DNA of 64,000 nucleotides from Dysosmobacter acutus (lineage in GTDB: Bacteria > Bacillota > Clostridia > Oscillospirales > Oscillospiraceae), in contig NZ_JAHLQN010000001.1 in NCBI RefSeq assembly GCF_018919205.1, positions 1 to 64,000 of the forward strand, given 5' to 3'. Made by a program: the position numbers and the translations under genes. Below, piece by piece: positions 41,943-49,539 of this stretch (positions are counted from its first letter, which is position 1; every line of letters starts with the position of its first letter). The notes under the pieces are model-generated. The model made no database searches. It was not told the DNA's origin and was given only the letters and a program-made list of their open reading frames with translations.

Positions 41943-42911
41943 TCATTCCTCCTTAAAGCGATGACAGGCGATCTCATGGGTCCCAACGCGGCAGACCGGG
42001 GGATGGACCGTCTTGCAGCGTTCGGTGCAGTAGCGGCAGCGGGGATGGAACTTGCAGCCCGTGGGCAGGTCCAGAGGGTCCGGCATGGCGCCTTCGATGG
42101 GACTGAGACGCCTTGCCTCTGATTTGATATCCGGAATCGCGCCGAAGAGCCCCTCCGTATAGGGATGATGGCGCCGTCCTTCAAAGATGTCCCGGACCGT
42201 ACCCTGCTCCACGATCTCGCCGGCGTACACCACAGCCACTGTGTCGCAGACCTGAGCCACAATGCCCAGATCATGGGTGATGATCATCATGGAGGTTCCC
42301 AATCGCTCCTTCAGCTCCTCCACCAGATCCAGCACCTGGGCCTGGATGGTGACATCCAGGGCGGTGGTGGGCTCATCGGCAATCAGCAGTTCCGGATCAC
42401 AGGCCAGCGCCATGGCAATGACAATGCGCTGCTTCATCCCCCCGGAGAACTGATGGGGGTAATCCTTTTTTCGGTCGGGCTGGATACCCACCAATTTCAA
42501 AAGATTGTCCACCCGCTGCTCCATATTTGTGCCGGAGTGGTCGTCATGGGCCTCCAGCACCTCCTTAATCTGCCTTTCAATGGTCATCACGGGATTGAGC
42601 ACGGAGATGGGGTCCTGAAAGATCATGGCAATGCGGGAGCCGCGCAGTTCCCGCATTGCGCTCTCCGGCAGCCGGAGCAGGTCCTCTCCCCGATAGAAGA
42701 CCTGGCCCTTTTCCACCTGCCCCGCCTTCTCAGGCAGCAGCCGCATGATGGAAAGCCCTGTGGTTGTCTTACCCGCGCCCGTCTCTCCCACAAAGCCCAG
42801 CGTCTGCCTGCGGTCGATGGAAAAGGTGATCCCGTTGACCGCGCGGGCAATCCCCTCCTCACTTGTGTAGACCACGCTCAGGTCCTTTACCTCCAACAGT
42901 GTTTCAGCCAT
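41943..42911 (-). CDS. Peptide ABC transporter ATP-binding protein (DppD/OppD type)
   Basis: A 322-aa ATPase with Walker A GETGAGKTT near residue 40, MIFQDPISVLNP, signature FSGGMKQR, Walker B LLIADEPTTALD and the C-terminal GCKFHPRCRYC motif of peptide transporters. TTGGAGGGGATACC precedes the ATG. First gene of the nine-gene peptide operon on the minus strand. Confidence 0.95.
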   Translation of the reverse strand: MAETLLEVKDLSVVYTSEEGIARAVNGITFSIDRRQTLGFVGETGAGKTTTGLSIMRLLPEKAGQVEKGQVFYRGEDLLRLPESAMRELRGSRIAMIFQDPISVLNPVMTIERQIKEVLEAHDDHSGTNMEQRVDNLLKLVGIQPDRKKDYPHQFSGGMKQRIVIAMALACDPELLIADEPTTALDVTIQAQVLDLVEELKERLGTSMMIITHDLGIVAQVCDTVAVVYAGEIVEQGTVRDIFEGRRHHPYTEGLFGAIPDIKSEARRLSPIEGAMPDPLDLPTGCKFHPRCRYCTERCKTVHPPVCRVGTHEIACHRFKEE

Positions 42912-42968
42912 GGTATCCCCTCCAAAAGATCATTTTTACCGGCGCTCATTTCCCTTGACCGCAAAAGA

Positions 42969-43010
42969 GCGCAGAGCCAACACCCATACAAGTGGGTGTT
43001 GGCTCTGCGC
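42969..43010 (-). terminator. Strong hairpin between Cys-rich gene and peptide operon
   Basis: An 18-bp perfect stem (GCGCAGAGCCAACACCCA) with a 6-nt loop, partly enclosed by AAAAGAG/CTCTTTTT. On the minus strand it follows the Cys-rich gene and ends in TCTTTT, so it can act as a terminator or attenuator ahead of the dpp-type genes. Confidence 0.75.
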
Positions 43011-43028
43011 CTCAGCGTCTGGCTCTTT

Positions 43029-43193
43029 TTATTTCTGTTGTTCTAAGATTTTTCCTTCGCGCACGGTGATGACGGACTCATGCCTGCACTTTGGACAAAA
43101 GAGCGGGAAATTCTCAAGCACCGTGTCCCGCCTCACCTGTACCCTTGTCTTGCTGTTGCAAAACGGGCACAGCAACCAGATTTTATTTTCCAT
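43029..43193 (-). CDS. Small cysteine-rich KTR-like protein, 54 aa
   Basis: A 54-residue protein with two zinc-ribbon halves, CPFCNSKTRVQVR near residue 9 and FCPKCRHES near 32. This matches the small cysteine-rich KTR family, whose name comes from the KTR following the first CxxC. Such proteins bind zinc and are frequent beside regulators and on mobile elements; function unknown. The start lies 13 bp after the GntR stop, with no strong ribosome binding site, so coupling to GntR is likely. Confidence 0.75.
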   Translation of the reverse strand: MENKIWLLCPFCNSKTRVQVRRDTVLENFPLFCPKCRHESVITVREGKILEQQK

Positions 43194-43206
43194 TACGCCA
43201 TTCTTT

Positions 43207-43896
43207 TCATTCGTCGATGCTCTCGTCGATCAGCTTTTCCTTGATGCCGTAGATGTGGCGGTAGACGGCGGCCCGGCCCGCCACCAGGTCCCGGTTTTTG
43301 ATGGCCTGCAAAATCAGCTTGTGTTCGTCGGTCAGGGCCCGCCACTTTTCGTATCCAAGATATTTTCTCTGCTCCAGCTCCCTGGTCAGCTTCAGGAGGT
43401 CTATGATCATGGAGGTTAGAACCACATTGCCGGTGGCCCGGGCCACGCAGGCCTCAAAGGATTTCTCCGGACTCACCGCGTTTTCCCAGCTCTGCTTTTC
43501 CATGTGCGCCTCTAACTTGGCGATCTTCTCGTCCGTCCCGCGGGTAATGAGCATCTCCACCGCGGCAATCTCCAGATTGATCCGGATATCCAGCACATCC
43601 AGCAGGGAGGACTTGTCCAGCGCCTTTTTGAGAAACGGGTCGTCCGACACCAGCTCGGGCCGTATATGTCTCAGGTATCTCCCCTGGCCCTGTCTGCTCT
43701 CAATGATGTTCTTGGACTCCAAAATCCGAAAGGTCTCCCGCAGCACCGCGGTGCCCACGCCAAGCTGGTTTCTAAGCTCCTTTTCAGAGGGGATTTTACA
43801 TCCCGGCTTCCACTCGCCCCGCTCAATGAACCCGTTGAGCTGCTCCAGCACCTGCTCGTATAATCGGACTTTGCTCACTTTTTCCAATTGCGCCAT
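43207..43896 (-). CDS. GntR family regulator, FadR (FCD) subfamily
   Basis: A 229-aa regulator with an N-terminal winged helix (IPSEKELRNQLGVGTAVLRETFRIL, residues 36-60) and a C-terminal all-helical FCD ligand domain (about 90-225), whose Asp and His residues usually bind a metal and a carboxylate ligand. It heads the transcription unit of the Cys-rich gene and lies upstream of the peptide operon. GAGGGGGTAAA precedes the ATG. Two matching palindromes upstream are its likely operators. Confidence 0.9.
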   Translation of the reverse strand: MAQLEKVSKVRLYEQVLEQLNGFIERGEWKPGCKIPSEKELRNQLGVGTAVLRETFRILESKNIIESRQGQGRYLRHIRPELVSDDPFLKKALDKSSLLDVLDIRINLEIAAVEMLITRGTDEKIAKLEAHMEKQSWENAVSPEKSFEACVARATGNVVLTSMIIDLLKLTRELEQRKYLGYEKWRALTDEHKLILQAIKNRDLVAGRAAVYRHIYGIKEKLIDESIDE

Positions 43897-43920
43897 TTTA
43901 CCCCCTCACTCACCTATACG

Positions 43921-43933
43921 GTTAGTCGCTAAC
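43921..43933 (-). promoter_or_regulatory. GntR operator candidate 2 (GTTAG-TCG-CTAAC)
   Basis: A 13-bp palindrome in the gntR leader, 25 bp before the start codon. It is nearly identical to the copy at 44036 and of the size expected for FadR-type operators. Confidence 0.6.
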
Positions 43934-44035
43934 TTTTATATCAAAACCCAAAAGAAAAATATTCTATAAAACTATTGATATATAAGGATTTATTTCAAAT
44001 TTTCACTTCTTTTTCTTCCATTCAAATTTTAGCGT

Positions 44036-44085
44036 GTTAGTCGTTAACTTGTTTTCAAGATACCACGTTCCTAAAACGTTGTCAA
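44036..44085 (-). promoter_or_regulatory. gntR promoter with operator candidate 1 at the start site
   Basis: On the minus strand TTGACA (44085-44080), a 17-bp spacer and TATCTT (44062-44057) are followed at about +2 to +14 by GTTAG-TCG-TTAAC (44036-44048). This arrangement predicts autorepression. The rest of the 347-bp gap to malic enzyme is A/T-rich leader plus the malic enzyme terminator. Confidence 0.72.
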
Positions 44086-44201
44086 GAACATCTAAAAACA
44101 TTTCTTTTTATACAAAAATACTTATCGAATCCGCACAAACCGTCGGTTGTGGATTTGCCGATTTGACCAAATCCACCCTCCGACTCCGCGCGGTACACAA
44201 T

Positions 44202-44225
44202 AAAAAAGCCCGGCAAATGCCGGGC
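44202..44225 (-). terminator. Terminator of larA-malic enzyme operon
   Basis: A 7-bp stem GCCCGGC/GCCGGGC with an AAAT loop and six T on the minus strand, 18 bp after the malic enzyme stop. Confidence 0.8.
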
Positions 44226-44243
44226 TCATGCGCGAACTTCCGA

Positions 44244-45416
44244 CTATATCCTTGCCACGCCGTCCCTGCGGGCCGCCTCTGCCGCGGCCAAAGCCACGGC
44301 CTCCTTGACCCGGGGGTCAAACGCCTGGGGCAGGATATACTCGGCACTCAGTTCCTCATCTCCCACCAGTCCCGCGATGGCATAGGCGGCGGCGATCTTC
44401 ATGCTCTCCGTAATCCGGCTGGCCCGCACATCCAGCGCGCCGCGGAAAATGCCGGGAAAGCAGAGCACGTTATTCACCTGATTGGGAAAATCGCTGCGGC
44501 CAGTGGACACCACCGCCGCGCCGGCAGCCCTTGCCTCATCTGGAAAAATCTCCGGCGTGGGGTTGGCGCAGGCAAAAATGACCGGGGCCCGGGCCATGCT
44601 CTTCACCATGTCGGCCGTCAGCGTCCCGGGGGCGGACACGCCGATGAACACATCCGCGCCGCGGATCACCTCCCTCAGGCTTCCCTTTTCCATCCGGCGG
44701 TTGGTGAGGCGGGCCATCTCCCGCTTGATGGGATTCAGGCCGTCCCGCCCCTCGTAGATAGCGCCGGAGCGGTCGGTCATAACCACGTTTTTCAGCCCCA
44801 GACTCATCATCAGCTTGATGATCGCAACACCGGCGGCGCCGGCGCCGCTGGTGACGATTTTCACATCCTCCAACTTTTTGCCCACCACTTTCAGCGCGTT
44901 GATCAGACCGGCCAGGGTGATGACGGCGGTGCCGTGCTGATCGTCGTGAAAGATGGGGATGTCGCAGCGTTCCTTCAGTTTTTCCTCAATTTCAAAGCAG
45001 CGGGGCGCGGAAATGTCCTCCAGGTTCACACCGCCGAAGGAGCCGGCGATCAGCGCCACCGTATCCACAATTTCCTCCACATTCTTGCTGCGTATGCAAA
45101 GGGGAATGGCGTCCACATCGCCAAAGGCCTTGAAGAGAACGCATTTGCCCTCCATGACGGGCATGCCCGCCTCGGGTCCGATATCACCCAGTCCCAGCAC
45201 CGCCGTTCCATCCGTCACCACAGCCACCGTATTCCACCGGCGGGTCAGCTCGTAGCTCTTGCTGGCGTCCCTCTGAATCTCCAGGCAGGGCTGGGCCACA
45301 CCCGGTGTATAGGCCAGGGACAGCGCCTCCCGGCTGTCCACCGCAGCCCGGGGAGTTACCTCAATCTTGCCCCGGAGCGCATAGTGCATCTTCAGTGATT
45401 CCGCTGCATAATCCAT
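44244..45416 (-). CDS. NAD(P)-dependent malic enzyme
   Basis: A 390-aa short-form malic enzyme: L-malate plus NAD(P)+ gives pyruvate, CO2 and NAD(P)H. It has SLAYTPGVAQPC (the catalytic Tyr) near residue 33, LGLGDIGPEAGMPVMEGK near 75, the metal-binding FHDDQHGTA near 150 and the dinucleotide loop SGAGAAGVAI near 180. AAAAGGAGAATTAAA, located in the end of larA, precedes the ATG. It is the last gene of the symporter-creatininase-larA operon, which points to malate as an intermediate of that pathway. Confidence 0.95.
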   Translation of the reverse strand: MDYAAESLKMHYALRGKIEVTPRAAVDSREALSLAYTPGVAQPCLEIQRDASKSYELTRRWNTVAVVTDGTAVLGLGDIGPEAGMPVMEGKCVLFKAFGDVDAIPLCIRSKNVEEIVDTVALIAGSFGGVNLEDISAPRCFEIEEKLKERCDIPIFHDDQHGTAVITLAGLINALKVVGKKLEDVKIVTSGAGAAGVAIIKLMMSLGLKNVVMTDRSGAIYEGRDGLNPIKREMARLTNRRMEKGSLREVIRGADVFIGVSAPGTLTADMVKSMARAPVIFACANPTPEIFPDEARAAGAAVVSTGRSDFPNQVNNVLCFPGIFRGALDVRASRITESMKIAAAYAIAGLVGDEELSAEYILPQAFDPRVKEAVALAAAEAARRDGVARI

Positions 45417-45417
45417 T

Positions 45418-46695
45418 TTAATTCTCCTTTTGTATAATTGGATGCTGCTCCTCCGCCCGGGGCAGTGTGGAGCCGCCATAGGGCATGGCCAACACCGACG
45501 CCTCCGCCCCGTACCGTTCTCTTGCCGCCCGATAGGCCTCCGCCACTGTGTGGAAGGGCTTTAAAAAAAGTCGCTCCACCTGCTGATCCTCCAGCTCGGA
45601 GACCAAGTAGACGTCCGCTTTTTCCAGCACCATGGCGATGGCAGCCGCCTTGTGTCCCCCCAGCCGGAATTCCTTTTGAATCCGTTCAATCAGGGAGTGG
45701 GCCGTGGGCGCGGACTCCATCCACCGGGCAAAGGTCTCCTCTCCCAGGCCTTCTTTGCACGAGCCGATCAGAATAATGACTCCTCCGTCCCGCACTGCGT
45801 GGGCGGCGTTGTCCAGCGCCTTCTGGGTCTGATACAGGTTCAGGTCCTTGGGCGCTCCGCCCTGGGAAACCAAAACAATATCCGCCTTTTTCCGGATTTT
45901 CTTTTGGTAGATGGCGTCCAAAAAAGCACAGCCCGTCCGGTGGGCCGCCGTCACATCGCCGGCAAAGGCCCGCAGAATCTGCTTGCGGGGATCAAGCACC
46001 ACGTTCAGAATGAAGTCCACGCCCACCATAGACGCCGCCTCTTCGATGTCCTCCCGCACGGGATTTCCCTCCAGGCGGCCCGCGCGGGCCGCTGGCAGCA
46101 CCATGGCGCTGTGGTTGGCCTGGATGGCCGCCCGGGTGGACACGCCGGGCATAATCGCCTTCGCACCTCCGGAATAGCCGGCAAAATAGTGGTACTCAAT
46201 ATTCCCCAGGCAGATGCGGCGGTCGGCCATGGCCACCCGACGGTCGATATCCACCGGAGTTCCCCGGGAGGTCGTCCCAATATGGACACAGTCCGCCGCA
46301 TTCAGATCCACGCAGGCGATCTCCGCCCAGGCCCGCTCTCCGGCAAGGTGCTTCTTTTCCTCCTCCGTATGGCCGCGGTGGCTCCCCAGGGCAAAAACCA
46401 GCGTGATGTCTTCCGGCGCCACACCGCCCGCGTAAAGCTCATCCAACAGCGCGGGCATCACCGCATAGGTGGGCATGGGACGGGTGATGTCGCTGGTGAC
46501 AATGGCCACTGTCTCCCCCTTGTGCACGATCTGCCGGAGGGGCCGGGCCCCAATGGGCGCGGCCAGCGCGTTTTTGACCGCCTCCTCCCCGCAGGGCCCC
46601 GGCGGCAGCTTGTTGGGCTCCAGCACCCCCATGAGGTTTTTTTCATCCACCTCAACGCCCTGCCGAGACGTGCCGATTTTAAATTCCAAATACAT
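45418..46695 (-). CDS. larA: LarA family nickel-dependent 2-hydroxyacid racemase/epimerase
   Basis: A 425-aa protein of the lactate racemase superfamily, which uses the nickel-pincer nucleotide cofactor. Conserved residues can be matched to LarA: SDITRP (Asp and Arg), GSHRGHT (His), YHYFAGYSGGAKAIMPGV (His and the cofactor-linking Lys), NHSAM (His) and GGAPKDLNLYQ (Lys). The superfamily includes racemases for lactate, malate and other 2-hydroxyacids. Malic enzyme one base downstream makes malate racemisation attractive. No larB, larC or larE cofactor genes occur in this window, so they must lie elsewhere. Confidence 0.9.
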   Translation of the reverse strand: MYLEFKIGTSRQGVEVDEKNLMGVLEPNKLPPGPCGEEAVKNALAAPIGARPLRQIVHKGETVAIVTSDITRPMPTYAVMPALLDELYAGGVAPEDITLVFALGSHRGHTEEEKKHLAGERAWAEIACVDLNAADCVHIGTTSRGTPVDIDRRVAMADRRICLGNIEYHYFAGYSGGAKAIMPGVSTRAAIQANHSAMVLPAARAGRLEGNPVREDIEEAASMVGVDFILNVVLDPRKQILRAFAGDVTAAHRTGCAFLDAIYQKKIRKKADIVLVSQGGAPKDLNLYQTQKALDNAAHAVRDGGVIILIGSCKEGLGEETFARWMESAPTAHSLIERIQKEFRLGGHKAAAIAMVLEKADVYLVSELEDQQVERLFLKPFHTVAEAYRAARERYGAEASVLAMPYGGSTLPRAEEQHPIIQKEN

Positions 46696-46727
46696 GCTTT
46701 CACCTCATCGTGCAGGCACACTCGACA

Positions 46728-46763
46728 GTGCAGGGAAGCCGGCAGAACCCGGCTTCCCTGCAC
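46728..46763 (-). other. Intercistronic hairpin between creatininase and larA genes
   Basis: A 15-bp perfect stem (GTGCAGGGAAGCCGG) with a 6-nt loop in the 85-bp gap. It has no T-run on either side, so it is more likely an RNA processing or stability element that adjusts larA-malic enzyme levels than a terminator. Confidence 0.6.
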
Positions 46764-46780
46764 ATCCCGCACATGGATTT

Positions 46781-47545
46781 TTACAGAAGATTGCGGAATT
46801 CCACCAAAAAGTCACGGATATACTCCGCGCAGACCTCCAGCATTGCCTCGCCGTGGGCCCGGGTGGAGCCTCGGGGATCGCCGGGGCCAAACCATCCGCT
46901 GGGCGCAAGCTCTCTCGTGTCACGGGCCAGACGGATTGTGCCGCCCCGAAAGTGAATGGCCTGGATGTACTTCGCGGAAATTTCCTCCGTGGGCTGCCCC
47001 GGGTTCATGTCCCTGCACAGGCTCAAATCCACACAGCGCTCGTCCACCGCCATCATGGCGGAGGTCTCCAGGATGTCCCCGTGGCCCCCGTTGGCAAAGC
47101 GCTGGTCGATCTGGCCCACCACGCTCCACCAGTCGATGCTGGCCAGAATGCCTCCGGCCCGGTACACCTCCAGCGCCGCCTGGTCAATGGCCGGCGTGTT
47201 GCCCCCGTGGCCGTTGATGACCGCAAAGCGGCGCACCCCGTGCTGCATCATGGCCTTCGTCACCTTGCTCAGCAGCATGTAAAGGCCCTCGTAGCCGATG
47301 TTGATGGTTCCGGAAAAGCTCATGTGATAGTCACACACGCCAAAGGGAATGGTGGGCAGGACCACCACATTCTCCATGCCCTCCATGGCCTCCACCCGTT
47401 CGGCCAGGTTTCTTGGGACCAGGAAGTCGGTGCCCAGGGCGCACTGGGGCCCATGCTGCTCTGTGCTGCCCAGAGGGAGGACGGCAATGGGGTCTCTTTT
47501 CAGCGCGGCTTCCGCCTGCGCAGTGGTCATTCGTTCCAGAAACAT
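46781..47545 (-). CDS. Creatininase family amidohydrolase
   Basis: A 254-aa dinuclear metal hydrolase of the creatininase family. Metal and catalytic motifs are present: LPLGSTEQHGP (Glu and His) near residue 26, LGTDF (Asp), NGHGGN near 111 and GHGDILETSAMM (His and Glu) near 154. The family opens cyclic amides such as creatinine or formylamides. In this operon it probably hydrolyses an amide or lactone form of the imported substrate. The start lies 1 bp after the symporter stop with no separate ribosome binding site, implying coupling. Confidence 0.9.
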   Translation of the reverse strand: MFLERMTTAQAEAALKRDPIAVLPLGSTEQHGPQCALGTDFLVPRNLAERVEAMEGMENVVVLPTIPFGVCDYHMSFSGTINIGYEGLYMLLSKVTKAMMQHGVRRFAVINGHGGNTPAIDQAALEVYRAGGILASIDWWSVVGQIDQRFANGGHGDILETSAMMAVDERCVDLSLCRDMNPGQPTEEISAKYIQAIHFRGGTIRLARDTRELAPSGWFGPGDPRGSTRAHGEAMLEVCAEYIRDFLVEFRNLL

Positions 47546-47546
47546 A

Positions 47547-49025
47547 TCAATTGACGAGCATATGCCGCTTCAGGGTCTCCTCCGAGGCAGCATACTTCTG
47601 CGTGGCCAGGCTGACCACAAACATCACAATCGCTGCCACCACGGCAGCGGGCACCACAGCGTGGAAGCCGTGGATCATGGCCTTGAGCGCAGGCACCTTG
47701 GTGCAGGCGATCAGCGTGACCACGCCGCTGACAATGGACGCGATTGCGGCCGGGCAGGTGGCCTTTTTCCAATACATGCCGAACAACACCGGCACGATGA
47801 ACATGGCCATGCCCGCAAAGGCAAAGGTGTTGATGATAAAAATACTGCCGGGCTGGGCGCAGCCGAAGATGATGACAATGACGCCGATCACAATGGTCAC
47901 ATACCTGGAGATCTTCATGATGAACTCGTCGCTGGCCTTGGGGTTGATGAATTTCTGATAGATGTCGCGGGTGGCGGCGGAGGTGGCAGTGATCAGAACG
48001 CCGTCGATGGTGGACATACCGGCGGCGGCGATGCCGGCAATGAACACGGAGGCCACAACAGGGGGCAGTCCGCGCTGGATGATGACGGGGATGATGTAAT
48101 CGTGGTTGCTCAGCTCACCGATGAGCGGATAGCCCAGCACACCGGCCCAGGAGCACATGGTGCACGTCAGCATCATGCCCACGGTAGCAAGGATCACGGA
48201 ACGGAACATGGTCTTGTGATCCTTCATGGCAAAAAACTTGGTGAACAGCTGGGGCTGGCCCATGGTGAAGAAGGACCAGAGCAGAATGTTGGAGACGTAG
48301 TAGCCCCAGGGCATGGCGCCGTTGGCACCGGGGAAGGTCATAAAGGATTCGCCGATCTTGGCCAGGCTTTCATTGAGGCTGCTCATGCCGCCGCCCATCA
48401 CCAAGCAGATCACAAACGCGGCAATGGCCGCGCCGAACATCAGAACGCCCTGGACCACATCGGTCATCATGGCGCCGCGCATGCCTCCGGTCATGCAGTA
48501 GCCGATGACGATGACGCCCATGCCCACGATGCCCACCCAATTGGGAAGTCCGGTGAACACATTGACCAAAATGCCGGCGCCAAGAATCTGCGCACCCATC
48601 ATGGGAATCAGGAAGCAGAGCATCATGACGCCCAGCACGCCGCTCATCTTTTTGTTCTCATAGCGGTCGGAGAGATAGTCGGACAGGGTCAAAAAGCCTT
48701 CCCGATGGCCCAGGGTGACCAGCCTGCGGCCGATGAAAATCGCGGGAATCACCAGGGAGAAGGCGACGCCGGGGACATTGATGCCCATGCCGGCATAGCC
48801 GATGCCGTAAATCGTGCCGGGCGTGCCCAGGAAGGTGCCCATGCTGTACTGGGTGGTCGCGTAGGCAATGCCGCTGACAATGAACCCGGCCTTGCCGCTG
48901 AGGACGAAATAATCCTGCATGGTGTTGGTATGCCGGGTCGCATAGATGCCGATGCCCGCCATCAGCACTATATAGAGGCCGATGACCACAAAAAACGGCA
49001 CGGGATTGACTGCTACTTCAGGCAT
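47547..49025 (-). CDS. Sodium:solute symporter (SSS/PanF type)
   Basis: A 492-aa membrane protein with about 13 hydrophobic segments of the LeuT-like SSS family. It shows GKAGFIVSGIAYATTQYSMGTFLGTPG near residue 44, EGFLTLSDYLSDRYENK near 110 (the typical SSS loop) and AAGMSTIDGVLITATSAATRDIY near 325. It pairs with an upstream YhdT-like small membrane protein as panF does with yhdT. The substrate may be a carboxylate or amide compound processed by the downstream hydrolase and racemase; not necessarily pantothenate. GGAGGACAAATAA precedes the ATG. Confidence 0.92.
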   Translation of the reverse strand: MPEVAVNPVPFFVVIGLYIVLMAGIGIYATRHTNTMQDYFVLSGKAGFIVSGIAYATTQYSMGTFLGTPGTIYGIGYAGMGINVPGVAFSLVIPAIFIGRRLVTLGHREGFLTLSDYLSDRYENKKMSGVLGVMMLCFLIPMMGAQILGAGILVNVFTGLPNWVGIVGMGVIVIGYCMTGGMRGAMMTDVVQGVLMFGAAIAAFVICLVMGGGMSSLNESLAKIGESFMTFPGANGAMPWGYYVSNILLWSFFTMGQPQLFTKFFAMKDHKTMFRSVILATVGMMLTCTMCSWAGVLGYPLIGELSNHDYIIPVIIQRGLPPVVASVFIAGIAAAGMSTIDGVLITATSAATRDIYQKFINPKASDEFIMKISRYVTIVIGVIVIIFGCAQPGSIFIINTFAFAGMAMFIVPVLFGMYWKKATCPAAIASIVSGVVTLIACTKVPALKAMIHGFHAVVPAAVVAAIVMFVVSLATQKYAASEETLKRHMLVN

Positions 49026-49265
49026 TTATTTGTCCTCCTTCTCATCGAATTCGTGATATTCAGGCCTTTTCAGCGCCATCCTGGTCCAAATCAGAATCAA
49101 GATCACGGTGGTGACTCCCACAGCAAGCCACCCATAGATGTAGTTGGGTACGCCAAAGGGCCCCGGGATGTACGACTCGTTGACAAAGCAGGGAAGCGGG
49201 AGCATGATCAGGACAAATAGCCCTGTGAAAATTGCTCCCCAGATCGTGTTGAAGCGATCCTTCAT
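49026..49265 (-). CDS. YhdT/DUF997-like small membrane protein
   Basis: A 79-aa protein with two membrane segments (about 9-28 and 43-65) and a charged C-terminus. Size, the WGAIFTGLFVLIMLP and Pro-rich FGVPNYIYGWLAVGV blocks and position before an SSS symporter match the YhdT family, which accompanies PanF-type transporters. AAGGAGTGAGAAAA precedes ATG 49265. First gene of the operon. Confidence 0.82.
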   Translation of the reverse strand: MKDRFNTIWGAIFTGLFVLIMLPLPCFVNESYIPGPFGVPNYIYGWLAVGVTTVILILIWTRMALKRPEYHEFDEKEDK

Positions 49266-49311
49266 TTTTCTCACTCCTTATTCCTGATTCGAAGCAGCAG
49301 CTTCTATTTGC

Positions 49312-49340
49312 ATCATACCCGATCCTTCTTTAAAAGTCAA
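49312..49340 (-). promoter_or_regulatory. Promoter of yhdT-symporter-creatininase-larA-malic enzyme operon
   Basis: On the minus strand TTGACT (49340-49335), a 17-bp spacer and TATGAT (49317-49312). The sequence upstream of the -35 is strongly A/T-rich and could act as an UP element or binding region for the divergent RpiR protein. Confidence 0.75.
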
Positions 49341-49445
49341 TTATTTACTTTAATTTTATTTAAAAATATAGCATATGCTCTTGTTTGCTTTAATTTAAAA
49401 TTCCAGTAAATACGCTAAAATTATTTATAATTTTTTATTTATTTG

Positions 49446-49494
49446 TGTGAAAATCACAAAATTTCTTGCATCTTCTCCCCTATTATGCTATGAT
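49446..49494 (+). promoter_or_regulatory. Promoter of second RpiR regulator with TGTGA-AAA-TCACA palindrome
   Basis: TTGCAT (49466-49471), a 17-bp spacer and TATGAT (49489-49494). The inverted repeat TGTGA-AAA-TCACA (49446-49458) lies directly upstream of the -35, placed between the two divergent promoters. Confidence 0.68.
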
Positions 49495-49539
49495 TGGTCA
49501 AAATCCTTTTACAAAATTTATGGTATTGGTATTAAAGTG

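Noticed and set aside
43921-44048. Short CRISPR-like or direct repeat (GTTAGTCGNTAAC twice)
   Set aside because: Only two copies, each palindromic and placed at a regulator promoter; operators fit better.
45652-47217. 521-aa plus-strand frame across larA and creatininase genes
   Set aside because: Antisense to two well-supported enzymes and crosses their intergenic hairpin.
47349-49220. 623-aa plus-strand open frame rich in His, Gly and Asp
   Set aside because: Exactly antisense to the SSS symporter and YhdT genes; no ribosome binding site, low-complexity composition typical of the complement of membrane-protein codons in GC-rich DNA.
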